NCBI GenBank assembly: GCA_017992695.1
Contig: JAGOOC010000025.1
Span: 1-40,759 of the forward strand
Direction: 5' to 3'
From: Bacteroides sp.
GTDB taxonomy: Bacteria; Bacteroidota; Bacteroidia; Bacteroidales; Bacteroidaceae
Length of the DNA stretch: 40,759 bases
A program made the translations under genes and the position numbers. Within the stretch, counting starts at the first letter, position 1; the number at the start of each line of letters is the position of its first letter. The notes under the pieces are model-generated. The model was not told the origin of the DNA, did not search any database, and worked only from the letters and a program-made list of their open reading frames with translations. Positions 18,722-27,200 of this stretch are shown here, in pieces.

Positions 18722-20230
18722 TTACAGCTTAATTTTCTTAGCTACGTGTTTCGATTCATTGTGTAGTCGGTCAAGTGCAGTGACTACGTAGCGATATTTC
18801 TTTTTTCCACTCTCATAAGGAAGTTGATAGAAGTTATCGCGGGTAATGGCTACAATGCGCGAAGGGTCTTCAATGTCTATTTTCTCGTCCGAATCAAAGC
18901 GATAAACCACGTACTGCACAGCCTTGTCCATCTCGTCTTTCGCCTTTGGAGCAGTCCAGAAGAGCATATAGCCATCGGCTGTCCACACTCCTTTAGCTTT
19001 GCGTACTTTGTCGGGAGCTTTATTGTCCATAAAATCGAATACCGGAACAAGTGCAGGGTACTTATGGTACTCTTGCACCAACGCATCACGATACTTGCCG
19101 GCGTTCTCAACCACTGCGCTGGCAGGCCACTGACAGCTTCCACCAATCGTTTGAAAAGAACGTTGCAAAGCCATCTTACGCGGCAACTGATTCATCGAAG
19201 GATAAACAGGATCGGCATTCTCTACGGTATTTGTCACGGAGTGGCCGATAAACAGCGGACGATTCCCCGTGTTTTTGGCCCACCATCTTACCAGTGTTTC
19301 ATAATCGGCACGCGGATGCCCAATCTCCCAATAAATCTGTGGAATATTGTAATCTATCCAGCCTTCGCGAGCCCAAAGCAATACATCGGCGTATAAGTCA
19401 TCGTAATTCTGCAAACCATTGGTTTTACTACCGAGCGGATCTGTTTTCTCGTTGCGGTAGATGCCAAAAGGAGAGATACCGAACTTCACCCAAGGTTTTG
19501 CCTCGCGAATGGTTTCATGAATCTTTTTAATCAATACATTGACATTGCTCCGACGCCAATCGGCTTTGTTAGAAAAGCCACCGCCATAACGGGCAAAGCT
19601 GGTATCATCCGGAAAATCTTTGCCGGGTGCGGGGTAAGGATAGAAATAATCGTCCATGTGAATGGCGTCAACATCGTAACGAGCAAGAATATCGGTAATC
19701 ACGGTACAGATGTGACGACGGCTTTCGGGCAACGCCGGATCGAAGTAAAGTTGATTATTGTAGATTACAAACCATTCGGGGTTTGTGTGATAGAGGTGAC
19801 CGGGAGCCAACTCGTTGTTTAAGTTTGTTTTCACACGATAGGGATTGATCCAAGCATGAAACTCCATTCCTCGTTTGTGACACTCCTCGATCATAAATTG
19901 CATCGGGTCCCAATAGGGCGAAGGTGCTTTACCTTGTGTACCGGTGAGGAAACGGCTCCACGGTTCGATTGGTGAAGCATACAGTGCATCGGCTTCGGGG
20001 CGCACCTGAAAGATAATAGCATTGATTCCGGCACCTTGCAACGAATTCAGTTGATCGACCAGTGTTTGTTTTAATCTCTCGGTAGGTACTCCTCGGAATT
20101 GACCGTTTACAGCCTGTATCCATGCCGCACGAAACTCACGTTTAGGACTGGGATTGGCAGGCGTGGTCTGCGCTCCTACTCCTACAGCAAAGAGAAGAGC
20201 CAGCAAGAAAATAAAGTTTTTCAGATTCAT
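18722..20230 (-). CDS. GHL10-type glycosyl hydrolase, DigH-like, secreted
   Basis: Secreted glycoside hydrolase-like protein of 502 residues with a signal peptide ending VGVGAQ. It matches the GHL10 family (Pfam PF02638) to which E. coli DigH, a hydrolase of peptide-free peptidoglycan glycan strands, belongs. Seen here are the N-terminal EFRAAWIQAV, then INAIIFQVRPEADALY, HAWINPYR, and the acidic strand VDAIHMDDYFYPY, where acidic residues are likely catalytic. A C-terminal region after about residue 410 resembles a fibronectin III-type or carbohydrate-associated domain. A -7 box lies upstream at 20263-20270, divergent from uvrA. A paralogue lies at 24164-25648. A role in cell-wall glycan turnover is inferred from the family. 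Confidence 0.85.
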   Translation of the reverse strand: MNLKNFIFLLALLFAVGVGAQTTPANPSPKREFRAAWIQAVNGQFRGVPTERLKQTLVDQLNSLQGAGINAIIFQVRPEADALYASPIEPWSRFLTGTQGKAPSPYWDPMQFMIEECHKRGMEFHAWINPYRVKTNLNNELAPGHLYHTNPEWFVIYNNQLYFDPALPESRRHICTVITDILARYDVDAIHMDDYFYPYPAPGKDFPDDTSFARYGGGFSNKADWRRSNVNVLIKKIHETIREAKPWVKFGISPFGIYRNEKTDPLGSKTNGLQNYDDLYADVLLWAREGWIDYNIPQIYWEIGHPRADYETLVRWWAKNTGNRPLFIGHSVTNTVENADPVYPSMNQLPRKMALQRSFQTIGGSCQWPASAVVENAGKYRDALVQEYHKYPALVPVFDFMDNKAPDKVRKAKGVWTADGYMLFWTAPKAKDEMDKAVQYVVYRFDSDEKIDIEDPSRIVAITRDNFYQLPYESGKKKYRYVVTALDRLHNESKHVAKKIKL

Positions 20231-20262
20231 AAGTATTTGTTCTCAATCTATAATATTGACCG

Positions 20263-20270
20263 CAAAGATA
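20263..20270 (-). promoter_or_regulatory. -7 element of the DigH-like gene
   Basis: Read on the minus strand, TATCTTTG matches the TAnnTTTG consensus, about 33 bp before the ATG at 20230. No clear -33 box was found. Confidence 0.5.
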
Positions 20271-20286
20271 ATACAAATAAAATTGT

Positions 20287-20294
20287 TACCTTTG
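20287..20294 (+). promoter_or_regulatory. -7 element of uvrA
   Basis: TACCTTTG matches TAnnTTTG, 27 bp before the uvrA ATG at 20322. An AAAGGAG at 20308-20314 is a good ribosome binding site and supports that start. The -33 box is not evident. Confidence 0.5.
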
Positions 20295-20321
20295 CCGACC
20301 ATCATAAAAAGGAGTAGATTT

Positions 20322-23090
20322 ATGTCAGAAAGCAACTATATATCGATCAAAGGAGCCAGGGTGAACAACCTTAAAAACATTGACGTAGATATCCCTCGCA
20401 ACAAACTTGTCGTTATCACCGGATTGTCGGGTTCGGGCAAATCATCCCTTGCCTTCGACACACTTTATGCTGAAGGGCAACGGCGCTATGTGGAGAGCCT
20501 GAGCAGTTATGCCCGTCAGTTTCTGGGTCGAATGAGTAAACCCGAATGTGATTTCATCAAAGGAATTCCTCCGGCTATTGCCATTGAACAAAAGGTGAAC
20601 AGCCGCAATCCACGCTCTACCGTAGGAACTTCGACAGAAATTTACGAATACCTGCGCTTGCTATTCGCGCGGGTAGGAAAAACGTTCAGCCCTGTAAGTG
20701 GGTTGGAGGTGAGAAAACACTCTACCGAAGACATCGTAAACACCATGCTTGCCTACCCCGAAGGAACCCGCTATACGGTACTAACCCCTGTGTTACTGCA
20801 CGAAAATCGCACTTTGCAAGAGCAGTTGGACGTAGACTTGAAACAGGGCTTTAACCGGATCGAGGTCAATGGTGAGATGGTGCGTATCGACGAATATAAA
20901 CCTGCACCCAACGATGTGGTTTACCTATTGGTAGACCGCATGACGGTAGCTGAAAGTAAAGATGCCATCAGCCGACTAACAGACTCGGCAGAGACAGCCA
21001 TGTATGAAGGGGGCGGCACCTGCCTGCTTCGCTTCTACGAAACCGATGGCACAACCAAACTCTATACCTTTAGTACGAAGTTCGAGGCCGACGGTATCGT
21101 CTTCGAGGAGCCCAGCGACCAGATGTTCTCCTTCAACTCACCTATCGGTGCCTGCCCTACCTGCGAAGGATTTGGCAAGGTTATTGGTATTGACGAACAC
21201 CTAGTGGTACCCAACCGCTCACTCTCTATCTATGATGGAGCCGTGGTGTGCTGGCGTGGCGAAAAGATGGGCGAATGGAAAGACATGGTGGTACGAGGAG
21301 CCGAAAAGGCAGGCTTGCCTATCTTTACGCCCTACTATGAGCTGACGAACGAACAACGGCAAATGTTGTGGAACGGAACCAAGTATTTCGAGGGAATCAA
21401 TCAGTTTTTCAAGATGCTCGAAGAGGGGCAATACAAGATACAGAACCGCGTGATGCTGGCCCGTTATCGGGGCAAGACCCTGTGTCCCGTTTGTCACGGA
21501 ACCCGCCTAAAGCCCGAAGCAGGCTATGTAAAGGTGAGCGAACGAAGCATTTCGGAGTTGGTAGACCTCCCCATTACTGAATTGCAAGCCTTCTTTGACA
21601 CGTTAGTGCTAAGCCAGCACGATGTCGCAGTAGCCCGTCGCATCTTGCTTGAGATCAAGAGCCGCATACAGTTCTTAATCGATGTGGGTCTGGGGTATCT
21701 AACGCTAAACCGCTTGAGTAATTCGCTTTCGGGTGGAGAGAGCCAACGCATCAATCTGGCAACCTCATTGGGCAGCAGTTTGGTAGGCAGTCTTTACATC
21801 CTCGATGAGCCCAGTATCGGACTCCATAGCCGCGACACCGACAAACTGATTCAGGTGTTGCGCCAGTTGCAATCCTTGGGCAACACGGTAGTGGTGGTAG
21901 AGCACGACGAAGAAATTATCCGCGCAGCAGACTACATCATTGACATTGGTCCCAATGCCGGCCGTTTGGGTGGCGAAGTCGTGTATCAAGGCGACATGAA
22001 GGATTTAAAAAAAGGAACCAACAGCTACACCGTGCGCTACTTGCTTGGCGAGGAAGAGATTCCGGTGCCCGAACACAGGCGACCGTGGAACAACTATATC
22101 GAGCTTAAAGGGGCACGCGAAAACAACCTGAAAGGAGTTGATGTACGCATTCCGCTCAACGTGATGACGGTAGTAACCGGCGTTTCGGGATCGGGAAAAA
22201 GCACACTGATACGCGACATCTTCTATCGGGCACTGAAACGAGAGTTGGACGAATGCAGCGATCGTCCGGGAGAGTTTGTATCGATTGGTGGAGACATCGG
22301 TAACGTGCGCAACATCGAATTTGTGGACCAAAACCCGATTGGTAAATCCTCACGTTCTAACCCCGTAACCTATATCAAAGCCTACGATGAAATTCGTAAA
22401 CTATGGGCCGAACAGCCTTTAGCCAAACAAATGGGCTACACAGCCGGACATTTCAGTTTCAACAGCGAAGGCGGTCGATGCGAAGAGTGTAAGGGCGACG
22501 GAACCATTACGGTAGAGATGCAGTTCATGGCCGACTTGGTGTTAGAATGTGAATCTTGCCACGGCAAACGGTTTAAGACCGATACCTTAGAGGTTAAATT
22601 CCATGACATGAACATCTACGATGTATTGGAAATGACCGTCAATCAAGCGGTAGAGTTCTTCACCGAGCACGGGCAAAAGAAGATCATCAAAAAGCTAAGC
22701 CCACTACAAGATGTAGGGCTGGGATACATCAAACTGGGGCAATCCTCTTCCACCCTATCGGGAGGCGAGAATCAACGCGTTAAATTAGCGTTCTACCTCA
22801 GTCAGGAGAAAGCAGACCCTACGCTGTTCATCTTCGATGAGCCCACCACAGGACTTCACTTTCACGATATCCGTAAATTACTGGATGCCTTTGATGCGCT
22901 CATTCGCCGCGGACATACCATCGTTATTATTGAGCACAACATGGATGTAATCAAATGTGCCGATCACTTGATCGATCTCGGACCCGATGGTGGAGACAAG
23001 GGCGGTAACATCGTAGCAACAGGTACCCCCGAAGAGGTAGCTCAATGTAAGGAGAGTTACACGGGGCAGTACTTAAAGGACAAATTATAG
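20322..23090 (+). CDS. uvrA: Excinuclease ABC subunit A
   Basis: Damage-recognition ATPase of nucleotide excision repair; works with UvrB and UvrC on bulky lesions. From the ATG at 20322 it has 922 residues. Two ABC ATPase modules are visible: Walker [10 protein letters not shown] (34-42) and GVSGSGKST (from 620), and signatures [12 protein letters not shown] and [12 protein letters not shown]. Zinc-binding cysteines appear as CPTCEGFGK and CPVCHGTRL in the first half and CEECKGDG with CESCHGKR in the second, as in canonical UvrA. The first 56 residues of the longest reading are rejected because promoter and ribosome binding site precede 20322. It is a single gene, divergent from the DigH-like gene. 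Confidence 0.97.
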   Translation: MSESNYISIKGARVNNLKNIDVDIPRNKLVVITGLSGSGKSSLAFDTLYAEGQRRYVESLSSYARQFLGRMSKPECDFIKGIPPAIAIEQKVNSRNPRSTVGTSTEIYEYLRLLFARVGKTFSPVSGLEVRKHSTEDIVNTMLAYPEGTRYTVLTPVLLHENRTLQEQLDVDLKQGFNRIEVNGEMVRIDEYKPAPNDVVYLLVDRMTVAESKDAISRLTDSAETAMYEGGGTCLLRFYETDGTTKLYTFSTKFEADGIVFEEPSDQMFSFNSPIGACPTCEGFGKVIGIDEHLVVPNRSLSIYDGAVVCWRGEKMGEWKDMVVRGAEKAGLPIFTPYYELTNEQRQMLWNGTKYFEGINQFFKMLEEGQYKIQNRVMLARYRGKTLCPVCHGTRLKPEAGYVKVSERSISELVDLPITELQAFFDTLVLSQHDVAVARRILLEIKSRIQFLIDVGLGYLTLNRLSNSLSGGESQRINLATSLGSSLVGSLYILDEPSIGLHSRDTDKLIQVLRQLQSLGNTVVVVEHDEEIIRAADYIIDIGPNAGRLGGEVVYQGDMKDLKKGTNSYTVRYLLGEEEIPVPEHRRPWNNYIELKGARENNLKGVDVRIPLNVMTVVTGVSGSGKSTLIRDIFYRALKRELDECSDRPGEFVSIGGDIGNVRNIEFVDQNPIGKSSRSNPVTYIKAYDEIRKLWAEQPLAKQMGYTAGHFSFNSEGGRCEECKGDGTITVEMQFMADLVLECESCHGKRFKTDTLEVKFHDMNIYDVLEMTVNQAVEFFTEHGQKKIIKKLSPLQDVGLGYIKLGQSSSTLSGGENQRVKLAFYLSQEKADPTLFIFDEPTTGLHFHDIRKLLDAFDALIRRGHTIVIIEHNMDVIKCADHLIDLGPDGGDKGGNIVATGTPEEVAQCKESYTGQYLKDKL

Positions 23091-23146
23091 CTCATAAACA
23101 CTACTGTGTGCACAAAGAACACAGCGTATACAGAGTGATAGCGCAC

Positions 23147-23209
23147 ACAGAGGGCACAGCGTTTTTCTTTGTTTGATTAAAACAATGAAATAAACGCTGT
23201 GCCCTCTGT
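23147..23209. terminator. Long hairpin, probable terminator after uvrA
   Basis: An 18-bp perfect stem pairs ACAGAGGGCACAGCGTTT (23147-23164) with 23192-23209. The 27-base loop contains a further TTGTTT/AAACAA pairing, so the structure is long. It lies between convergent uvrA and the beta-barrel gene. The preceding 23100-23146 holds short related CACAGCG-type fragments. I see no gene in 23091-23301. Confidence 0.75.
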
Positions 23210-23301
23210 ATCTGTTGTGGCAAATGTTATTGATGGGCGGTAAGTGCTATCGATGTTGCGGTAAAGGCGATCTACGCTATAGTAAGCCTCTCAGGCAACA
23301 A

Positions 23302-23787
23302 TCAGAAATAAAATCCGAAGCCTATCTTAACGCCAAACTTCGACAAGTCACTGTCATTGAAGCGCCATTTGTAATAAACACCTGGTTCAACCGTAACCGT
23401 TCGAGAGAGGAAGTAAGCGTATCCCGCCTCTAAGCCCAGTCCCCATTCGGTCGAATTATGGCCGCCTTTCCAGCGAAAACGATTCAAGTCAACTCCTCCT
23501 CCCAAGTAAACACCCGTACTATTGAAATAGTAACGTGCACCGGTACCCAGCGTATAAGCATCGACCGGTCTACTCCAATCGGCACCGGCTTCCACCATCA
23601 AGGCAACGCCATCGATCAAGAATGTACCGACCTTGCCTCCTATGCCAAACTTTATTTTATCATTGTTACTATACGTAAAGTCGAGTCCTGTCAACGAAGG
23701 GTTTACAATCCACTTCCCTTGCTCAAACTGTGCCTTTACAGCCATTGAGGCTATCAACAGGCAAAAAACTAATGCTACCTTCTTCAT
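23302..23787 (-). CDS. Small outer membrane beta-barrel protein
   Basis: Probable outer-membrane beta-barrel of 161 residues with a signal peptide (cleavage after SMAVKAQ). The mature part is made of alternating amphipathic strands rich in Gly, Tyr and Phe (for example VYLGGGVDLNRFRWKGG and EAGYAYFLSRTVTVEPGVYY), and the last residue is Phe (GFGFYF), the usual sign for outer-membrane assembly. It resembles OmpW/porin-like small barrels, but a more exact family is not clear. It starts 4 bp after the stop of the small membrane protein gene upstream, so the two are probably co-transcribed. Function unknown. Confidence 0.8.
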   Translation of the reverse strand: MKKVALVFCLLIASMAVKAQFEQGKWIVNPSLTGLDFTYSNNDKIKFGIGGKVGTFLIDGVALMVEAGADWSRPVDAYTLGTGARYYFNSTGVYLGGGVDLNRFRWKGGHNSTEWGLGLEAGYAYFLSRTVTVEPGVYYKWRFNDSDLSKFGVKIGFGFYF

Positions 23788-23791
23788 ACGT

Positions 23792-24022
23792 TTATTTCTT
23801 TAATTGATTGTGATGTTCCTCTTCCCTGCGGCGACGCTTCATCTCCTCTTTCTTCCTCAGCACTAGCCAAAGCAGAAAAACAATGAGGTACGAAACACCT
23901 AAAGTGACAAACTTCTCCGTGTTACCCATCTCCGTGTTGCGCGGCAACAAGTAGGCTCCGGTTGCCGTAACATAGAGAAACAGGGCTAAGCAAACCCAGG
24001 TCGATTTCTTTACTTTCTTCAT
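23792..24022 (-). CDS. Small membrane protein of unknown function
   Basis: Seventy-six residues with two hydrophobic segments (about residues 10-27 and 40-56) and a highly basic, glutamate-rich tail (KKEEMKRRRREEEHH). It would sit in the inner membrane with both ends in the cytoplasm. I do not recognise the family. The reading frame is supported by a -7 box upstream (24078-24085) and by tight coupling (4 bp) to the beta-barrel gene. Confidence 0.65.
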   Translation of the reverse strand: MKKVKKSTWVCLALFLYVTATGAYLLPRNTEMGNTEKFVTLGVSYLIVFLLWLVLRKKEEMKRRRREEEHHNQLKK

Positions 24023-24077
24023 TCTGGTTTATTTTTAGATCATATTAGCGTGCTCCCTCGTATGCGATTAACTCTGG

Positions 24078-24085
24078 CAAATGTA
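24078..24085 (-). promoter_or_regulatory. -7 element of the small membrane protein and beta-barrel genes
   Basis: On the minus strand, TACATTTG fits TAnnTTTG about 55 bp before the start at 24022. It faces away from the + strand -7 box at 24128-24135. Confidence 0.45.
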
Positions 24086-24127
24086 ACATATTCTCATGAA
24101 ACAGCACAACAATACCGCCACTTTTGC

Positions 24128-24135
24128 TAACTTTG
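24128..24135 (+). promoter_or_regulatory. -7 element of the second DigH-like gene
   Basis: TAACTTTG matches the TAnnTTTG consensus 28 bp before the ATG at 24164. The -33 box is weak or missing. Confidence 0.5.
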
Positions 24136-24163
24136 CCGCAATTTAAACCAAACAAAACAAGCC

Positions 24164-25648
24164 ATGCGTCGCTCTATATTCCTTTTATTACTCTTGCCTC
24201 TGTTGGCTTCTGTCAAGGCGCAACCCAAGTACGAGGTTCGTGCTGCATGGGTAACAGCCGTGTACGGGCTCGACTGGCCCAAAACGAAAGCCACCAGCCC
24301 TAGCAGTATTCGCAAGCAACAGGCAGAGCTGATCGAGATTCTTGATAAGTTGAAAGAGGCCAACTTTAATACGGTGTTGTTTCAAACACGCACCCGTGGC
24401 GATGTGCTCTACTCATCCGCCATCGAACCACTCAACGCCATCCTTACCGGGAAAGCAAATGGAAATCCGGGTTACGACCCACTAACGTTTGCCGTCGAAG
24501 AGTGTCACAAGCGGGGTATGGAGTGTCATGCATGGATGGTAGCTATTCCGTTGGGCAGCAAAAAGCACGTGGCCTCATTGGGCAATCAATCGGTCACCAA
24601 ACGTCAACGAAAAATCTGTGTGCCTTATAAGAATGAATACTTCTTGAACCCCGGTCACCCCGAAACCAAGGAGTATCTGATGAGTCTCGTTCGCGAAGTA
24701 GTAAGCCGTTATGATGTTGACGGGGTGCACTTTGATTACCTTCGTTACCCAGAGTATGCCCCTAACTTTCCCGATAGTTACGACTTCAAGCGCTACGGTA
24801 AAGGGCGTTCATTGGCCGAGTTTCGCAGAGACAACTTAACAGAGATCGTTCGCTATATATACAAGGAAGTTAAAGCCATGAAGCCCTGGGTCAAAGTAAG
24901 TACCTGCCCCGTAGGCAAGTACCGCGACACCTCACGCTATTCGTCGCGTGGATGGAATGCGTTTCATGCCGTTTATCAAGACCCACAAGCGTGGATGAGC
25001 GAAGGCATTCAAGATCAAATTTACCCCATGATGTATTTTCAGCGCAACAGCTTCTACCCTTTCGCCTTAGACTGGCAAGAGCAAAGCAATGGCCGACAGG
25101 TGATTCCCGGCTTGGGCATCTACTTTCTTGATCCGCGAGAAGGAAACTGGACGCGCGACGAGATTGACCGACAGATGCACTTCACCCGTGCCCATCAACT
25201 TTCGGGGCAGGGCCACTACCGAATGAAATACCTGATGGACGACACACAAGGTATTTATACCGAATTAGAAACCAATTTCTACACCTACCCTGCCTTGCAA
25301 CCCACCATGCCTTGGCTCGACAGCGTAGCCCCTACAGCTCCATCGCAACTTACGGTGAGCACTCAAAGCGGTTATACAGAGCTAAAATGGAAAGCAGCAA
25401 CCGACAACGATCAACAAAATGCCCCACACTATGTAGTGTATGCATCAAACACCTATCCGGTAGACACCGCGCTGCCCGAAAACATTCTTGCACAAAGCAT
25501 TCGCGAAACCCGTTATACCTATGCACCCCTCTACCCCTGGATGAGCAAACAGTATTTTGCCGTAACAGCCACCGATCGCTATGGCAATGAAGGCCCTGCC
25601 GTGCAGATGAACACAGCAGGTAAAGCATCGGATGAACGCAACAAGTAA
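24164..25648 (+). CDS. GHL10-type glycosyl hydrolase, DigH-like paralogue, secreted
   Basis: Second secreted GHL10 family protein, 494 residues, signal peptide to about residue 19 (LASVKAQ). It shares with the 18722-20230 gene the RAAWVTAVYG start, NFNTVLFQTRTRGDVLY, the CHKRGMECHAW segment, and the acidic strand VDGVHFDYLRYPEYA, where the first gene has MDDYFYPY. The catalytic-site strand therefore differs (one Asp where the other has two), which suggests different specificity. A C-terminal domain (about 385-485) looks fibronectin III-like (SQLTVSTQSGYTELKWKAA). The gene converges on the ATP-grasp-like gene with only 6 bp between stops. Confidence 0.85.
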   Translation: MRRSIFLLLLLPLLASVKAQPKYEVRAAWVTAVYGLDWPKTKATSPSSIRKQQAELIEILDKLKEANFNTVLFQTRTRGDVLYSSAIEPLNAILTGKANGNPGYDPLTFAVEECHKRGMECHAWMVAIPLGSKKHVASLGNQSVTKRQRKICVPYKNEYFLNPGHPETKEYLMSLVREVVSRYDVDGVHFDYLRYPEYAPNFPDSYDFKRYGKGRSLAEFRRDNLTEIVRYIYKEVKAMKPWVKVSTCPVGKYRDTSRYSSRGWNAFHAVYQDPQAWMSEGIQDQIYPMMYFQRNSFYPFALDWQEQSNGRQVIPGLGIYFLDPREGNWTRDEIDRQMHFTRAHQLSGQGHYRMKYLMDDTQGIYTELETNFYTYPALQPTMPWLDSVAPTAPSQLTVSTQSGYTELKWKAATDNDQQNAPHYVVYASNTYPVDTALPENILAQSIRETRYTYAPLYPWMSKQYFAVTATDRYGNEGPAVQMNTAGKASDERNK

Positions 25649-25654
25649 AGCTTA

Positions 25655-26848
25655 TCAGACCAGCACCCAAGCCCGGTAGAGACTACGACCTGTAACGGGT
25701 ACTAACGGGAGGTAACCGGAGGTGACACGCCCCCTATTTTGCCGCAACGGATACTCGGCTGCCATGCGCTCGTGCTCGGCCAAGGCTTCGCCGGGCACAG
25801 AGGTATACGTAACGCTGAACGTACCACACGTTCCCGGGTGTAGGTAACGATCGTACAACACCCGAGCAACCATGCCCATATTCATCCGCAGATTGATTTC
25901 TACGCACGGATGGATCCGATACAGCGGCTGTTCATCGGTAAAGCGGCAGATCATCATATCTACCCCCAAATATCCCGTGTAATCCTTGCCCATCAATGCC
26001 GACAGTTCTTGCTCCAGCCGCAGTTTCAACGCCTGCACATCAGTAAGCGACACATAAGCCGAAAGCCTTCGTTCAATCTCCTCATCACTCAGCAGCAGAT
26101 TGCCCGCGTAAGCGCCACCTGCTCCGGTAGTAAACAGGGAATAACCGGCAAACACTACGCTCCCTCTTCCATCTGCCCGAAACTCCATGGCAAAATCCTC
26201 TACCTTATCGTACACGGGTTCGGCTACAATGCCACCTTGAAGGCTCGCCACACGCGCACACCATCCCGAGACAAAGGGCGTAAACACCCCTCGACACCAA
26301 TGCAGTCCCTTTCCACTGCCCGACAAGGGAGCCTTGAGCAGAGCGCTCGCATGGCTCTCTACGAACTGTTGCCAGGCATCAGCATCGGTCAGGTAGCTCG
26401 ACGTTCCACAAAAGGAGTTGTTCAGTTGCAAGCGTGGCAATAGCTCCACTGCACGCTGTCGGTGCGAAAGGGTTCGCAGGGTCTCTATCTCATCAAGGGT
26501 AGGAAGCGTATCCTCGCATACGCCCAATTGCAGCAATCGCTTGCGTAAAGCCTTATTCCACCCCCAAGGCACCGGATGCAAGGCAGTTGTTGCGACTCTT
26601 TCGGCCACCTCCGGCTCGGTCATCAACTCCACAGGAAGTAAAAATCGCTCCTTCATCTCCTTTAAAAAAGCTAAGTTATAAGCCGAAGGAGCAAGCACTG
26701 CACTTCCCGAATCGGCATACCAGCTGGGGAGAAGCGCCAGATCGGAGGCCATCTGCCGGGCCGAAGCAGGGGGCATGTAGTTGGTATCGTCATTAGCTAA
26801 CGCTAAGTCGTTATCGGGATTGAACAGGTAGAGTTTACAGTTTGACAT
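25655..26848 (-). CDS. Uncharacterised protein with ATP-grasp features
   Basis: I do not recognise this as a named family, but it shows an ATP-grasp pattern. Counting from the ATG at 26848 (397 residues): Lys172 precedes a glycine-rich loop (LLKAPLSGSGKGLHW); GGIVAEPVYD with Glu210 fits the adenine-binding edge; Asp297 lies in GYLGVDMMI; and the metal-binding end is Glu317-Asn319-Arg321 in CVEINLRMNMG. These match the order of ATP-grasp ligase motifs. The N-terminal motif LFNPDNDLALAND is distinctive. No signal peptide, so cytoplasmic. The partner substrate, probably a carboxylate and an amine or thiol, is unknown. The start at 26848 is chosen because a -7 box lies at 26885-26892. It is a single gene converging on a DigH-like gene. 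Confidence 0.75.
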   Translation of the reverse strand: MSNCKLYLFNPDNDLALANDDTNYMPPASARQMASDLALLPSWYADSGSAVLAPSAYNLAFLKEMKERFLLPVELMTEPEVAERVATTALHPVPWGWNKALRKRLLQLGVCEDTLPTLDEIETLRTLSHRQRAVELLPRLQLNNSFCGTSSYLTDADAWQQFVESHASALLKAPLSGSGKGLHWCRGVFTPFVSGWCARVASLQGGIVAEPVYDKVEDFAMEFRADGRGSVVFAGYSLFTTGAGGAYAGNLLLSDEEIERRLSAYVSLTDVQALKLRLEQELSALMGKDYTGYLGVDMMICRFTDEQPLYRIHPCVEINLRMNMGMVARVLYDRYLHPGTCGTFSVTYTSVPGEALAEHERMAAEYPLRQNRGRVTSGYLPLVPVTGRSLYRAWVLV

Positions 26849-26884
26849 CTTTTCGGGTATTACACTTGAATGAATAAGATTCGG

Positions 26885-26892
26885 CAAACTTA
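26885..26892 (-). promoter_or_regulatory. -7 element of the ATP-grasp-like gene
   Basis: On the minus strand, TAAGTTTG matches TAnnTTTG, about 36 bp before the ATG at 26848. This supports the shorter start and separates the gene from the operon upstream. Confidence 0.5.
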
Positions 26893-27028
26893 GCTATTTT
26901 TTTAATGCCACGCTCCTCATCCCGGTATTTTTCAATCCGACTGCTTTATGCTCTTGCTTGGATAGGTTGGTTCATTAAAGGGGTTTCCTACGCAGATGAT
27001 GTCTTTTTAGTTAAGGAACAATCATCTC

Positions 27029-27110
27029 CCCACTTAGGTGGGGAGGTCTACCCACCTAAGTGGGGAAACATGCTCACCTAGGTGGGGAGATGTACCCACA
27101 AAGGTGGGGA
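27029..27110. repeat. Four phased 16-bp near-palindromes with 22-bp period
   Basis: Units at 27029-27044, 27051-27066, 27073-27088 and 27095-27110 read CCCACTTAGGTGGGGA, CCCACCTAAGTGGGGA, CTCACCTAGGTGGGGA and CCCACAAAGGTGGGGA. Starts are exactly 22 bp apart, with 6-bp spacers that differ. Each is a near-palindrome. The array lies in the 352-bp gap between the end of the cytochrome maturation gene (27201) and the start of the ATP-grasp-like gene (26848). Apart from the array and the -7 box I see nothing in that gap. Confidence 0.85.
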
Positions 27111-27200
27111 AGTAATTATCACGGCATCAATACGCGTAAGCAAAGGTATGAAAATGGCGCATTGCCGGGTTTCTTTGCGTGCAATGGTAAGGGGTATCAG

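Noticed and set aside
20154-20321. 56-residue N-terminal extension of UvrA
   Set aside because: It overlaps the divergent DigH-like gene's start and the uvrA -7 box, and a good ribosome binding site precedes 20322.
27029-27110. CRISPR array
   Set aside because: Units are only 16 bp with 6-bp spacers, far too short for a CRISPR, the units are palindromic and vary, and no cas genes are near.
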